Positions 1-9,888 are shown, numbered from the stretch's first letter. The stretch: 64,000 nt of DNA from Pectinatus sottacetonis (GCF_015732155.1 NZ_WIQK01000001.1:840501-904500); one strand, 5' to 3'. Numbers and translations: made by a program. The notes: generated by a model from the sequence alone, not told the origin.

Positions 1-79
1 TATAGTTGATGCTTCCGTTATTATTTATGGCGGTCAGGATATCACTAAAGACGTAATAGAAAAATTAAAAACGATGTAA
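1..79 (+). CDS. C-terminal end of an OmpH/Skp-like periplasmic protein (partial)
   Basis: An open frame enters from the left edge and stops with TAA at 77-79. The last 25 residues include the stretch YGGQDITKDVIEKL. OmpH/Skp-family proteins of diderm Firmicutes commonly end in a YGG-x-DIT motif followed by a short amphipathic helix; that family knowledge is the basis of the call. Skp-like proteins are periplasmic chaperones for outer-membrane proteins, which agrees with the TonB receptor elsewhere in the window. Only the tail is visible, so the start, signal peptide and coiled coil cannot be checked. A terminator follows 8 bases later. Confidence 0.55.
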   Translation, partial: IVDASVIIYGGQDITKDVIEKLKTM

Positions 80-86
80 TCAAAAA

Positions 87-114
87 GACAGTCCAAACGG
101 ACTGCCTTTTTTAG
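87..114 (+). terminator. Intrinsic terminator after the OmpH-like gene
   Basis: A six-base stem CAGTCC/GGACTG (89-94 with 99-104) and an AAAC loop are followed by a run of T residues. It separates the OmpH-like gene from the tRNA promoter. Confidence 0.8.
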
Positions 115-121
115 TAATTTC

Positions 122-150
122 TTGACAACTGCTTATCTTTAAATTATAAT
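122..150 (+). promoter_or_regulatory. Consensus sigma-70 promoter of tRNA-Thr
   Basis: TTGACA at 122-127 and TATAAT at 145-150 are separated by exactly 17 bases. The mature tRNA starts 13 bases after the -10 box. Both boxes are perfect consensus. Confidence 0.9.
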
Positions 151-163
151 AGATACGTTATTT

Positions 164-239
164 GCTGGCATAGCTCAGTTGGTAGAGCAGGTCATTCGTA
201 ATGATCAGGTCGTAGGTTCAATTCCTATTGCCAGCTCCA
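164..239 (+). tRNA. tRNA-Thr, anticodon CGT
   Basis: The 76-base cloverleaf folds by eye. The acceptor arm GCTGGCA pairs with TGCCAGC, the D arm is GCTC/GAGC, and the anticodon stem GGTCA/TGATC (one G-U) holds the loop TTCGTAA with anticodon CGT, reading ACG (Thr). The T arm is GTAGG/CCTAT with loop TTCAATT. CCA is encoded at 237-239. Accessory DNA starts right after this gene, so it could have been an integration target, but no duplicated 3' end was noticed. Confidence 0.93.
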
Positions 240-251
240 TATGTATATCAA

Positions 252-279
252 GGCTTCCAAGGTTATCGGAAGTCTTTTT
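252..279 (+). terminator. Intrinsic terminator of tRNA-Thr
   Basis: The stem GGCTTCC/GGAAGTC (252-258 with 268-274, one G-U pair) is followed by TTTTT. Confidence 0.75.
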
Positions 280-355
280 GTTGTATTTAAGTAGAAATCC
301 CCTTTTTAGTCCCCTTTTATTCACAAAACTATTAAAAACTAAACACCTAAATTTC

Positions 356-3300
356 TTATCCATTAATTCTTTTTACTTTAGTCAATAATATATCTTTTCG
401 TACCTCATCAGTTAAATATTTTTGTTTTAGATAACGTTCCCGTTCTTTATCTAAATCTTCATGTAATAGTAAATATGATCTAATAATACGTAATACCATA
501 GTTTTTAATAATGGTTTTTCATGCTGATGCAAATTATCTACTTTTTTTAAAAATGATTCAATTCTTCCTACTTGTTCTTCCATTATCAAATTTTGTATAT
601 TATAAGTATTATTATTATCATTTTTGTATTTATCAAATAAATTAATAGTATCCTTATTTACTGAGACGCTAGCAATATCTTTATAAAGAGCTAATATACT
701 AGCAATAGTATAATCTTGAAAAAAAATTTTCAAATCATTTTTAGAAGGCATATTTTCATTTTCATCTATTTTTATTTCTTTTATTGATTTCCATATATAT
801 TCTATTAAATTATCAAAATTTTTATCAACTTCATTAAACCACCTATATATAATTTTATTAGTATAGCTATAAATCATATGAACAATATTTTCTTTTTTTG
901 TAGCTAATAACATATATGAAAAATTGGGTAATGTAGCCGCAATTAATCTTAATAATTGCATTGCTTTTGATAATTGGTAACTATTATTTTTTTTCGATTC
1001 ATCATCATATTTATAAATATCAACATCTTTACTTTCTTGTACTACGCTAATTTGACTTTCTGCTTTTATTTTACTTCTTTTTATTTGCTTTCTTTCATCA
1101 TCATCAGGAGCTTTCACTTCTTTATTTATTCTAAAATCTTCTATATATGATATGTTATAATTATCATCTTCAAAATTAAATTCATCCCAATTATCAATAT
1201 ATTTAAACGCAGCATTATAAACATAATCTAATATACCAGTATGTTGTTTAATATATGATAGAAATAACAAGATATTTCCATTAATACCAAAACAAATGTT
1301 TTCTATGACATCTTCAATTGCTTTTTTTGCTTTCTCAACATCTGATGTATATAACCTACTAAGTTTTCTTGCAACAAAAAATGCCAAATAATTATTATTT
1401 GAAAAGACTATATTCCATCCATTACCTTCCTCTAGAATTTTAGATTTTTTTAAAACTTCAAAAAATGTTTTTGAATTAATATTTTGATCATAGTCTATAT
1501 TATACTGCTCGATTATGCTGTTAAACGTTTCTTGTTTTAATGGATATTTTTTTTCAAAATGTATGACATACGCAAGTTCATCCAATACATAAAAGTATGT
1601 ATTCACTGACATAGATTTATCTTCATTTTGAATTGCTGTCATAATATTATGTTCAAAAACCATATTAAATATATCATAATTATTATTTTTGCATTCTCCT
1701 GCTTCTTTTATAAAATATAATACATACTGAATTATAAAATCTGGATTACGATTAAATAATCTTATTTGATTACTAATAAAATTTTCAATATCTTTTGCTA
1801 TATCTTCTTTGTTATCTTTATTTTCTAGTTCTTTAGAAATTTTTACTGAAATTATTTTTTTTATTAACTCTAATCTCTTATCAGAATAAAATTCTGTCAG
1901 AGTATATACATTAAATCGCGAATCTAATATATATTTTTCTTGTGCCTTCTTTACTATATCTGTTTCATATAGCTCTTGAGATAAAATAATAACCTTACCA
2001 AATTCTTCAAAAATATTAGCTATTACGTCTTCTACTAAGTCAGAATTAATTTTATCAAAATCATCAATTACTGCTATCCTTTTTTCTTTTGCTACCTGCA
2101 AAAATCTATCATATTCATAATTATTATCACCATATTGTTCTATAAATGTTGTTTTTATTATTGTATTTAATTTACGTTTAGAAAAATCATCTCCATAGAA
2201 TATAATAGGTATTTTCCCATTTTTAGAAAAATTTAAAAATATATATTGTGCAAAGATTGACTTTCCAGAATCAGAATATCCTTTGATTAATAAATAGTTT
2301 TCTTTTTCTAATGTTTTAATAAAACTATCTAAATCGCAAATTTCCATATCTTTTTTTGTATCGTCGTCTTTTTCTAATCTAGGAAAAATATAGTAATCTA
2401 AAATGTTTTTTGTAATTTTATATTTTTTATCTTCTTGCATCGCCTTAATAGTTTCTGGTTTTGGATAAATCCAATCTTTTCTACATTTTTTTCTACTTAA
2501 AACATATTCTGAATTATTTTCTTCTTTATAAAACCCATACAAAACCTCTTTACTTTTCCATGCATATTTTTTTACTTGTATCTTATTTATATCTGTATCA
2601 ATAACCGCAATATTAAAACTACTCTTATTGACATCATCTAATACGCCACCATCAATTATACACAAATTAGAATTTACATCTGTGTACTTATTATTAAAGC
2701 ATCTTGGATTATGCTCATGCCCCACTAATAATATTGATGTTCCTGCATACAATGCTTCTTCCAATTTACCTTTTATGCATTCTGCAAACCATTCATAATT
2801 ATGGTGCATAATAGTTAATACTATATTGCATTTATCGTTATCCTCATTTTCAGTTAAATACAATTCTTCAATACTATTTTCAGGAATATAATGCAGCCCT
2901 TTATCATTATCTAAAGTAGAAAAAATTGCTGAATTAATCAAGTTAACTCGCATTTTCAGTGTTCCAAATTGTAATATTTTTTTATGCAAAAAAATATTAC
3001 AATCTGTAAAACAATGCTTTCTACTAGCAAATAAATAAAATTCATCTAATCCTTTAGATGAATCATTATATAATAACTCTTTTGAGTTTACTGAAAACCA
3101 ATCTTCTATATCTTGTGATTTTATTTTTACATTATCATAATTCATATCATGATTTCCTGGCACAACTAATATCTGAATAAATGTATCAATATTTAATTTA
3201 TCACTAACAATTGAAATAAATTTACCTAATAAATATTTTGCAACTCCGTATTGAGAACATTTTCCACTAAAAACTATATCTCCAGATAAAACAATTATAC

Positions 3301-3421
3301 ATTCATCTATTTTATCTCTAAATTGAGAAACAGCTTCTCCTAATTTATTAATCTTTTCAGTAGATATTGTATATTTATCTCGTATGTGCAAATCACTTAA
3401 ATGTAATATTAAAATTTTCAT
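356..3421 (-). CDS. Metallophosphoesterase-STAND-like P-loop NTPase, candidate defence protein
   Basis: This 1021-residue protein is probably cytosolic. Residues 1-300 are a calcineurin-like phosphoesterase with all metal motifs in order: DLH (10-12), a GD motif in LSGDIVFSG, GNHD, a conserved HH pair in IMHHNYEWF, and GHEH (234-237). From about 370 a P-loop NTPase begins: Walker A GYSDSGKS with Lys387, then Walker B AVIDDFD near 451-455. The remaining 550 or so residues are helical, charged and without a recognisable repeat. A hydrolase fused to a STAND-like NTPase plus a long C-terminal sensor is the layout of bacterial NLR-like (Avs/bNACHT-type) antiphage proteins; that role is inferred. 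AGGAG precedes the ATG. It stands alone between the tRNA terminator and a mobile-element remnant, and its very AT-rich coding suggests transfer. Confidence 0.7.
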   Translation of the reverse strand: MKILILHLSDLHIRDKYTISTEKINKLGEAVSQFRDKIDECIIVLSGDIVFSGKCSQYGVAKYLLGKFISIVSDKLNIDTFIQILVVPGNHDMNYDNVKIKSQDIEDWFSVNSKELLYNDSSKGLDEFYLFASRKHCFTDCNIFLHKKILQFGTLKMRVNLINSAIFSTLDNDKGLHYIPENSIEELYLTENEDNDKCNIVLTIMHHNYEWFAECIKGKLEEALYAGTSILLVGHEHNPRCFNNKYTDVNSNLCIIDGGVLDDVNKSSFNIAVIDTDINKIQVKKYAWKSKEVLYGFYKEENNSEYVLSRKKCRKDWIYPKPETIKAMQEDKKYKITKNILDYYIFPRLEKDDDTKKDMEICDLDSFIKTLEKENYLLIKGYSDSGKSIFAQYIFLNFSKNGKIPIIFYGDDFSKRKLNTIIKTTFIEQYGDNNYEYDRFLQVAKEKRIAVIDDFDKINSDLVEDVIANIFEEFGKVIILSQELYETDIVKKAQEKYILDSRFNVYTLTEFYSDKRLELIKKIISVKISKELENKDNKEDIAKDIENFISNQIRLFNRNPDFIIQYVLYFIKEAGECKNNNYDIFNMVFEHNIMTAIQNEDKSMSVNTYFYVLDELAYVIHFEKKYPLKQETFNSIIEQYNIDYDQNINSKTFFEVLKKSKILEEGNGWNIVFSNNNYLAFFVARKLSRLYTSDVEKAKKAIEDVIENICFGINGNILLFLSYIKQHTGILDYVYNAAFKYIDNWDEFNFEDDNYNISYIEDFRINKEVKAPDDDERKQIKRSKIKAESQISVVQESKDVDIYKYDDESKKNNSYQLSKAMQLLRLIAATLPNFSYMLLATKKENIVHMIYSYTNKIIYRWFNEVDKNFDNLIEYIWKSIKEIKIDENENMPSKNDLKIFFQDYTIASILALYKDIASVSVNKDTINLFDKYKNDNNNTYNIQNLIMEEQVGRIESFLKKVDNLHQHEKPLLKTMVLRIIRSYLLLHEDLDKERERYLKQKYLTDEVRKDILLTKVKRING

Positions 3422-3493
3422 AAAATTATTCTCCTATATGTCTTTTTAAAAACACTTATATTATACATGATTTTTATAATTTATACTTTTTTA

Positions 3494-3735
3494 TTATTTT
3501 ATTTTTATTAAATATTTTTCTCTACTGATTTTTTCCTTATAAAAGTTTACAAAAACTTTATTTTGTTTTTTTAAACTTTCATTTTTTTGTAAATTATACA
3601 CACTTATTTTATTTTTATATATACTAATTTGTTGTAATATTTTTTCTTTTGAATCAACATACATACTTAATTGATTTTTAGCTCTACTTATGTCCACATA
3701 GTATTTATTTCGGTTTGGATTGTCAACAGTAAACT
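3494..3735 (-). pseudogene. C-terminal fragment of an SF1 (UvrD/TraI-like) helicase
   Basis: The frame that emerges from the end of the ISL3 element reads FTVDNPNRNKYYVDISRAK and then continues for about 60 lysine-rich residues to a stop. YVDISRAKNQL corresponds to motif VI (YVA-x-SRAK) of superfamily 1 helicases, and the following YVDSKEKILQQI resembles the C-terminal end of conjugative relaxase-helicases. Everything upstream was lost where the ISL3 element starts at 3736. That it came from a relaxase of a conjugative element or plasmid is inference; the helicase motif itself is visible. Confidence 0.55.
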
Positions 3736-5600
3736 GGTTCTTTCCACAGTTAGTTGAAAATGCATTTCTCACGTCGTAGAATTTTCTTGCGCAACATCTC
3801 AAAACTACAACGTCCATACATAATTCGTTTAACAACTTTCAATTTATTGACACTTCCTTCTGCTAAGCCATTATTATAATCATACTGAATTGCATTTTTT
3901 ATTGCATTGATATCTCTGGTTATACCATTAATAAATGAAGAAATTTCTCTGTTTTCTAGAGCAGTTGCATTCTCAATCCATTTATCTAGATTTTCTATAT
4001 GTTTACTTTTCAATACTGTTTTAAAACTATTGACTAGACTAATAATCTTTTTGAACATAGGGTATTTATCGTAAACTTTCTCTAATTGTTTTGATGACAG
4101 ATTCTTAATTTTGGATATAGGTTTATATAAAACTTTGAGCAATAAACTACGATTAAGGATTTCTGTATTTTGAGCTTCTTCAGGACTGTTTTGCTGATTC
4201 TCATATAAAGCTTTTTTAAATTTAGACCGATAATATCGAATAAGTGTACTGGACCCTTTATATCCTTTCTGACGAATTATTTATTCAATCTTATTGCAGG
4301 TATATCCTCGATATAGCAATGCATTAATTTTATCTAAATATGGATCTAAAATACTTTTTCTTTTAGTACCATAAGTGCCACGAGCTGCATCTACATCGTT
4401 TTCTAAATACTTTGCTACGGTATGTCTCGATATATCTAAGTCCTTTGCAATTTTACACATTGAATGTCCCATATTATGTAATTTTATCACTTCATCAATT
4501 AATAAACGTTTATGGGCGGTTTTTTCCTCGTGCTTTATTTGGCGCGAATTTTTAAAATACATTACCCGTTCATACTCAGTCATTTTCCGTAATTTATTCA
4601 ATAACGGAAACTCAAGACTCAATTGTTGACATATTTGATGTTTATTAAGACCATCTTGCAATAATTTATTGGCTTTTTCCATCTTGGCTTCTAGCGTTAA
4701 TAAACAGTTTGGTAGCTGCAACCCTTTTTCTTTAAAAGCGACCTTCTTTACTGAATTTGTTTCAATAATTATTTTTGAGCTAAAATATTTCATTAAGAAA
4801 TCTTTACAATAATCCGTTAAATTTTTTAAAAGATGAAATCTATCGCTTACCTGAACTGCTTCGGGATGGGTTTTGGCAATTGCGTTATTATAGGTAAGCG
4901 ATCCATCTCTGGATACGACCTGAATATTGGGATACTTTTCTAGCCATTCAGTAACATTTTCAAGTTCACGTGAATCAAGTATATCAACGATTTGATGATT
5001 ATCGATATTAATCATAAGTGTTCCATACGATTCGCGTTTTTTAAAAGCGAAATCATCAATACAAATTCTAACGATTTTTTCATTATTGATAACTGGATTC
5101 CCTTTTTTTTAAGAGATTGCAAATTGTACTTTTACCCACATCAGCAATATTGTTTCGTAACAAGTTCATCGCAGTTAATGAACTGACATTTATAGAAATA
5201 TTGATAATTTCGTCTTTTAATCTTTGAGTTTTCTTAGCATTCGCCGGAAGAAAGTCAAATTTTTCAGCAAATGTAGCATAATTGCATTCTGGATTCTCAC
5301 AAAACATCTTTCTATTTTGCAAAATAATTTGGACTTTCTTTCCTTGCATCGGCAAATCCTGAAAACTTCTTTCATAATGTGAGTGAGTTTTTACAGAAAG
5401 TCTTCCACAATAAGGGCAGATGACTTTTTGACGATTCGAAATAACACGTATAAAAATGGTATCGCCTACGATTTCATGACTTACATAATCTAAGTTTTTA
5501 TCCAGTAATTTTATAAATTCATCCATGCTTTAATCTCGTTCCTGTTTTTCTTTTATTTTATCAGAAATGAGCACATTTTCAACTAACTATGGAAAGAACC
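3736..5600 (-). mobile_element. ISL3-family insertion sequence, degenerate
   Basis: The 1865-bp element has terminal inverted repeats. The left end at 3736 begins GGTTCTTTCCACAGTTAG and the right end (reverse complement from 5600) begins GGTTCTTTCCATAGTTAG; they match over about 27 bases with one difference. It holds one transposase gene broken twice. The 8 bases flanking each side (AGTAAACT and CCTTTATT) do not match, so no target duplication survives and the two flanks may not have been contiguous before insertion. Confidence 0.85.
3750..5526 (-). pseudogene. ISL3-family transposase, broken by a frameshift and a nonsense codon
   Basis: The N-terminal part (5083-5526) has the ISL3 zinc-binding pattern CPYCGR...CENPEC. 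The frame is lost at a run of eight A residues (minus strand) near 5103-5110. Coding resumes in another frame (5015 down to 4281) with the DDE domain, including VSRDGSLTYNNAI and a helix-turn-helix near ISRHTVAKYL. An in-frame TAA at 4281-4283 then interrupts it, and the same frame continues through 3750-4142 (ending FEMLRKKILRREK), the usual C-terminus. Two independent lesions mean the transposase is dead unless both are recoded, which is unlikely for the nonsense codon. Confidence 0.88.
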
Positions 5601-5879
5601 CCTTTATTATTGATGTTATTTTACATGACCTTAAAAAAGTTGTCTAGTTAATTGTAACCTATCCAAGACCATCTGTTTCTTTTTCCAAGGCTTTAATATC
5701 TGCAACAATTTCATGGACTGGTTTGGAAGTGAAAGCCATGCAAAAAAATTTATTGAAGGAAAAATTAATAAGTAAAATTTTTTTAAATAAATCTTTATTT
5801 AGCAGGTAATAGAATCAAAAAAAGGAGAATATATAAAGCATTAGCTAAAATAGCCATTAAAGAAGAAAATGATTTTATA

Positions 5880-6155
5880 ATGAAATTATATAAAGAAGAA
5901 AATAAGCGATATTATAATAATTTATATAGTGCAATAGTATCTTTTGAAATTTTGATATTGACATTAGTAGATTATTTTTATTTAAAAAATAGTATATTTT
6001 ATAATATAATTCAAGGAAATACTAGAGTATTTATTTTTGTTTGGTGTTTTATGGGGCTCTTTTTAGTAGAGCTTTTAATAGATTTGTATAAAGACGAAAT
6101 TTATTCAATATACCTTGAATTAATAAAATTAAAATTAAACGAAAATAAAAACTAA
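5880..6155 (+). CDS. Small predicted membrane protein, unknown
   Basis: This 91-residue protein has two hydrophobic stretches, residues 15-35 (YSAIVSFEILILTLVDYFYL) and about 49-68 (VFIFVWCFMGLFLVELLIDL), and a charged lysine-rich tail. The frame stays open upstream to 5787 and reads RRIYKALAKIAIKEENDF, with AAAGGAG at 5821-5827 but no ATG/GTG/TTG suitably spaced from it. It may be the remaining part of a longer, 5'-truncated gene. No family was recognised. It sits in the remnant-filled stretch between ISL3 and IS66. Confidence 0.35.
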   Translation: MKLYKEENKRYYNNLYSAIVSFEILILTLVDYFYLKNSIFYNIIQGNTRVFIFVWCFMGLFLVELLIDLYKDEIYSIYLELIKLKLNENKN

Positions 6156-6340
6156 AAATTATATTAAGCTGAAATTATAGATATATACGAGATATTATTC
6201 GTAAATATGATGTTTTGGAGAGATTTATATTAAAATACATAAAAATACTTTAATTTTTTGCATAAATACAATAATTGAAAAAATATATTATGGGTATATA
6301 CTTATAGGTAAGATATGTGATTATAAAGGAGTGATTTATA

Positions 6341-7153
6341 ATGCTTATAAGCAAACTAGGGACAGTAAATAGTATTGGTCAGAAAACAATTTTTGAAAAA
6401 CTTCAAAGTGCGAATGCTTTAAATGTTGGAAATAATAGTAATGATAACAATACACCGGCAGCAACATATACACAATCAACATCAAAGGATTATGCGGGGA
6501 AAAATTTAAATTCTGTACAAAAAAATATTCTTCAACTACAAGATCAAATAAAGTCTATAAAAACAAATGATAATATGGATTCAAAAACAAAAGATGATTT
6601 AATAAAATCACTTAATTCTCAAATTGAAGATTTGCAGAAAAGCTTAAATGAAAATAAAAACAATAAAATATCTTTAAATAAAGATAAACAGAAATCGCAA
6701 GAAAATGATGGATCGACAAGCGTATTAAATAATACGGCAAAAGATAATGAGCAACAGGAAAAAGATAATATATCATCTTTAACAAGACTAGGAACACAGT
6801 TGGATCAGATAAGTAATACTAGTAGCACAATAGAAAAGGTTTCTAATGCGAAAAATTTAGCTGAAAGTGAATTAGATGCTGATCTTAATAATCCAGATGA
6901 GCAATTAAGATTAACAAATAAAGATGTAATTAATAGCAGAGAATCAAATATAGAAAAAATAGATCAATCTTTACAAACTGCACAGTCTATGGCAATAGAT
7001 TTAAATAATAGTATTATTACTAATAGTGATTCAGCAAGTAGTAGTATAGAAAATGATACAGATGGGAAAACTACAGAATCAAATAATAATGTAAACGTTA
7101 ATATCACTGAAAAAACGCATAACAACATTAGAAGAAGAAAACCTGCGTCTTAA
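6341..7153 (+). pseudogene. FlxA-like coiled-coil protein truncated by an IS66 junction
   Basis: The 270-residue frame follows an AAAGGAG site. Residues 55-105 (SVQKNILQLQDQIKSI...LNSQIEDLQKSL) show the Leu/Ile-Gln periodic pattern of FlxA-like proteins, found in diderm Firmicutes and enterobacteria, function unclear. The rest is rich in Asn/Ser/Asp/Lys. Native sequence stops at about residue 256: from base 7108 onward the DNA is IS66 tnpC, read here out of frame as THNNIRRRKPAS. The same DNA occurs at about 13420 (minus strand), which proves the junction. The true C-terminus is lost. Confidence 0.6.
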
Positions 7154-7698
7154 AGAACAGGTTGCTTATCTACGCAAACATGTATTTGGCCGTAAAACAG
7201 AAAAAACAGCTGTTATTTGTGAAGATCAATTAAGCCTGTTTGACGAAGCAGAACAGCAAACAAAGAAAACTGCCCCCGAACCAGAAATACAGATAATAAA
7301 AGAACATAAACGCAAAAAATATTCCGGGCAGAAAAAAGAACTGCTGGAAAACCTGCCACATGAAAAGAAAATTATAACACTACCCGAAGATAAAAGAATT
7401 TGTAATCGCTGCCAAAGTAACCTTGTCTCCATGGGTGAAGAATTTATCCGCAGCGAATTAGAATATATCCCAGCTAAAGTAAAAGTAATAGACCTTTACC
7501 GGGAGACATTTGAATGCCGCACTTGCCGAAAAAATGAACACTTCAGTATAGAAAAACCACAAATACCAGCATCCGTAATACCACATAGTATAGCCACACC
7601 GTCAGCAATAGCTCATACCATGCAGCAAAAATATGAATATGCAGTACCACTTTACCGTCAGGAAAAACAATGGCAGCAATTAGGCATAAAACTAAACA

Positions 7699-8940
7699 CA
7701 CGTTCGTTTCATAAACCGGAAAATAAATATTAACAAAAAAAGGAAATAAATGATATAATCCAAAGTAAAAAAGTATAGGTGAAAAAATGGATTATATCAA
7801 AGAAAAATTTGCAATAATAGAAGATAACAGACATTCAAGCTATGTAGAACATAGTTTAACAGATATACTTATTATAATAATGTGTGCCGTATTGTGTGGA
7901 TTAGATGAACTGGCAGATATAACAACTTATGCACAAAGCAATGCAAAATTTTTAAAAAAGAAATTTAATATCACTAAAATCCCTTCTAAAGCTACTTTCA
8001 GCCGTATATTAAATATGATGGACGCAGATAAAGTAGCCAGTGTAATTATTGAAATAATGCATGATGCAGCATACTGTGACTTGGGCGATGTTATTGCTGT
8101 AGACGGGAAGGCAATCCGTAGTACCTCTAAAAAAGGTACACCGCATTCAGCACTGCAAATATTAACTGTATATTTAACACAAAGCGGCATCGTTTTAGGG
8201 CAAAAATCTATACATGAAAAGACGAACGAGATTCCTGTATTCCAGCAGCTATTGGATAATCTAAACATTAAGGACAAGACAGTAACGGCTGATGCGATGC
8301 ATTGTCAAAAAGAAACCTGCAAGAAAATTATAGCCAAGCATGGCAATTACGTTTTTGGGCTTAAGGAAAACCAAAAGACATTGCACGATGATGTTAAATT
8401 TTTCTTTGATGAAGAATTCGATAGCAAAACATTAGATTCTTATACGACAGTTGAAAAAAATGGAGGAAGAATTGAGAAACGCATCTGCAAAAAATGTTCA
8501 GATATTAAATGGCTGAATGGATATAAAGAATGGGCAGGACTGAGTTCAATATTTGCAGTTAAGCGTATTACAACAACGAACCGTGGAACCAGTAATGAAA
8601 CTGGTTATTATATAACAAGTAAGGATACAGATGCCAAAGAGCTTTTACATATTTGCCGTGAACATTGGAAAATTGAAAGCATGCATTGGCTGTTAGATGT
8701 AACCTTTTCGGAAGATGAGTGCTCTATTATATCTGAAAATGGGCAAAAAACTTTAAACAGCCTTAGAAAATTGGCATTACTGCTACATAAAAGATATTTA
8801 GCTAAGCAGCTTAAAAAATGTAGCATTAAAGCTAATCTGTTAAAATGTCTTATGAATAGCCAACTGTTATGTGAGGTCGCTGACTTATAAACTAACATTT
8901 CTTATTTAAGAACAATTATCTTGTTTATGAAACGAACGTG
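7699..8940 (+). mobile_element. ISAs1-family insertion sequence, apparently intact
   Basis: The 1242-bp element has 18-bp perfect terminal inverted repeats, a 9-bp target duplication and one uninterrupted transposase gene. Its intact state and clean duplication make it the youngest visible insertion in this cluster. It sits in the coding sequence of IS66 tnpC. Confidence 0.92.
7787..8890 (+). CDS. ISAs1-family transposase
   Basis: The 367-residue DDE transposase starts MDYIKEKFAIIEDNRHSSYV, where an N-terminal domain and a hydrophobic helix (TDILIIIMCAVLCG) match ISAs1 proteins. Catalytic-core landmarks are IAVDGKAIRST (first Asp), TADAMHCQKE (second Asp) and HWKIESMHWLLDVTFSEDE (Glu region). 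Family members are usually 350-390 residues, so this one is full length. GGTGAAAAA is the only upstream ribosome-site candidate. It is probably active because no lesion is visible. Confidence 0.93.
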   Translation: MDYIKEKFAIIEDNRHSSYVEHSLTDILIIIMCAVLCGLDELADITTYAQSNAKFLKKKFNITKIPSKATFSRILNMMDADKVASVIIEIMHDAAYCDLGDVIAVDGKAIRSTSKKGTPHSALQILTVYLTQSGIVLGQKSIHEKTNEIPVFQQLLDNLNIKDKTVTADAMHCQKETCKKIIAKHGNYVFGLKENQKTLHDDVKFFFDEEFDSKTLDSYTTVEKNGGRIEKRICKKCSDIKWLNGYKEWAGLSSIFAVKRITTTNRGTSNETGYYITSKDTDAKELLHICREHWKIESMHWLLDVTFSEDECSIISENGQKTLNSLRKLALLLHKRYLAKQLKKCSIKANLLKCLMNSQLLCEVADL

Positions 8941-9888
8941 AACTAAACAGAGCAACACTTGCTAATTGGATAGTTTTAGCAGCACAAGAGTGGCTGCTGC
9001 CCATAATAAAAAAAATGCATGAATATCTTTTACAAGAAAAAGTTATTCATGCAGACGAAACACCAGTACAGGTAATGGGCGAAAAAAACCGTAAAAACAC
9101 AGCAAAATCCTATATGTGGCTGTATAGCAGCGGTAAATATGACCCAATACATAACATCCGGATATTCGAATACCAGCCAGGAAGAAAAGGCGATTATGCC
9201 CAAAACTTTCTCCAAGGATATAACGGGTATTTGCACACCGATGCCTATATTGGCTATGAAAAAGTAGAAAACATAAAACATTGTCTGTGCTGGGCCCATG
9301 CCAGAAGATACTTCGTTGAAGCAATACCTTCTGACACTGATGAACTTTCCGGGACAATAGCACAAGAAAGCATAAAACAAATAAATAAACTGTTTGCCAT
9401 AGAAAAACTATTAATAAAAGGCCCCATACAAAACAGGCAAAAAGAACGTCTCCAGCAAGAAAAACCGCTGCTGGAGGCCTATTAGTCATACCTTAAAATA
9501 AACAAAAATAAAATACTGCCAAAATCAAAACTAGGAAAAGCAATAAACTATGCCCTGAACAACCAACAAAAATTGCAGACCTACTTAGAAGATGGCTATT
9601 GTGACATATCTAATAACCTGGCAGAAAACAGCATACGGCCATTTACCATAGGCCGAAAAAACTGGCTGTTTTCCGGTTCGCCCAAAGGAGCCAAAGCAAG
9701 TGCTGCGGTATACAGCATAATAGAAACTTGTAAGGCAAATAAAATAGATGCTTATAAATATCTTGAATATATATTTAAAAACATACCTAACCAGCCAATT
9801 ATTCAGAATCCTGAGCTGATAGAAAATTATCTGCCATGGAGTGACGAAATAAAAAATAACTGTAGTCAATAATTATAAAGTTATAAAA

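Larger units (their letters stand above)
7690..8949. repeat. 9-bp target-site duplication of the ISAs1 element
   Basis: AACTAAACA occurs at 7690-7698 and again at 8941-8949, directly outside the inverted repeats. Inside are CACGTTCGTTTCATAAAC (from 7699) and its reverse complement ending at 8940. Confidence 0.92.
7108..9872 (+). pseudogene. tnpC: IS66 transposase TnpC, truncated, interrupted and with a nonsense codon
   Basis: Visible in order: the coiled-coil LEEENLRLKEQVAYLRK, a zinc-finger region (CNRCQSN... and CRTCRK), then the interruption by ISAs1 inside IKLNRATLANW. The DDE part follows with HADETPVQVMGE, YIGYEKV and HCLCWAHARRYF. After LLEAY an in-frame TAG (9483-9485) replaces a probable TGG, and the same frame continues with KSKLGKAINYAL, NNLAENSIRPFTIGRKNWLF and YLPWSDEIKNNCSQ. 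Three separate lesions make it non-functional. Confidence 0.88.

Noticed and set aside
164-239. tRNA-Thr as the attachment site of an integrative element covering 240-16050
   Set aside because: No integrase and no repeat of the tRNA 3' end were seen to the right, so only adjacency can be claimed.
5659-5739. A 26-codon frame on the minus strand (starting MAFTSKPVHEIVADIKALEK) just outside the ISL3 right end
   Set aside because: It looks somewhat coding, but there is no ribosome site, no recognised family and it is very short; probably the start of a gene lost by rearrangement.
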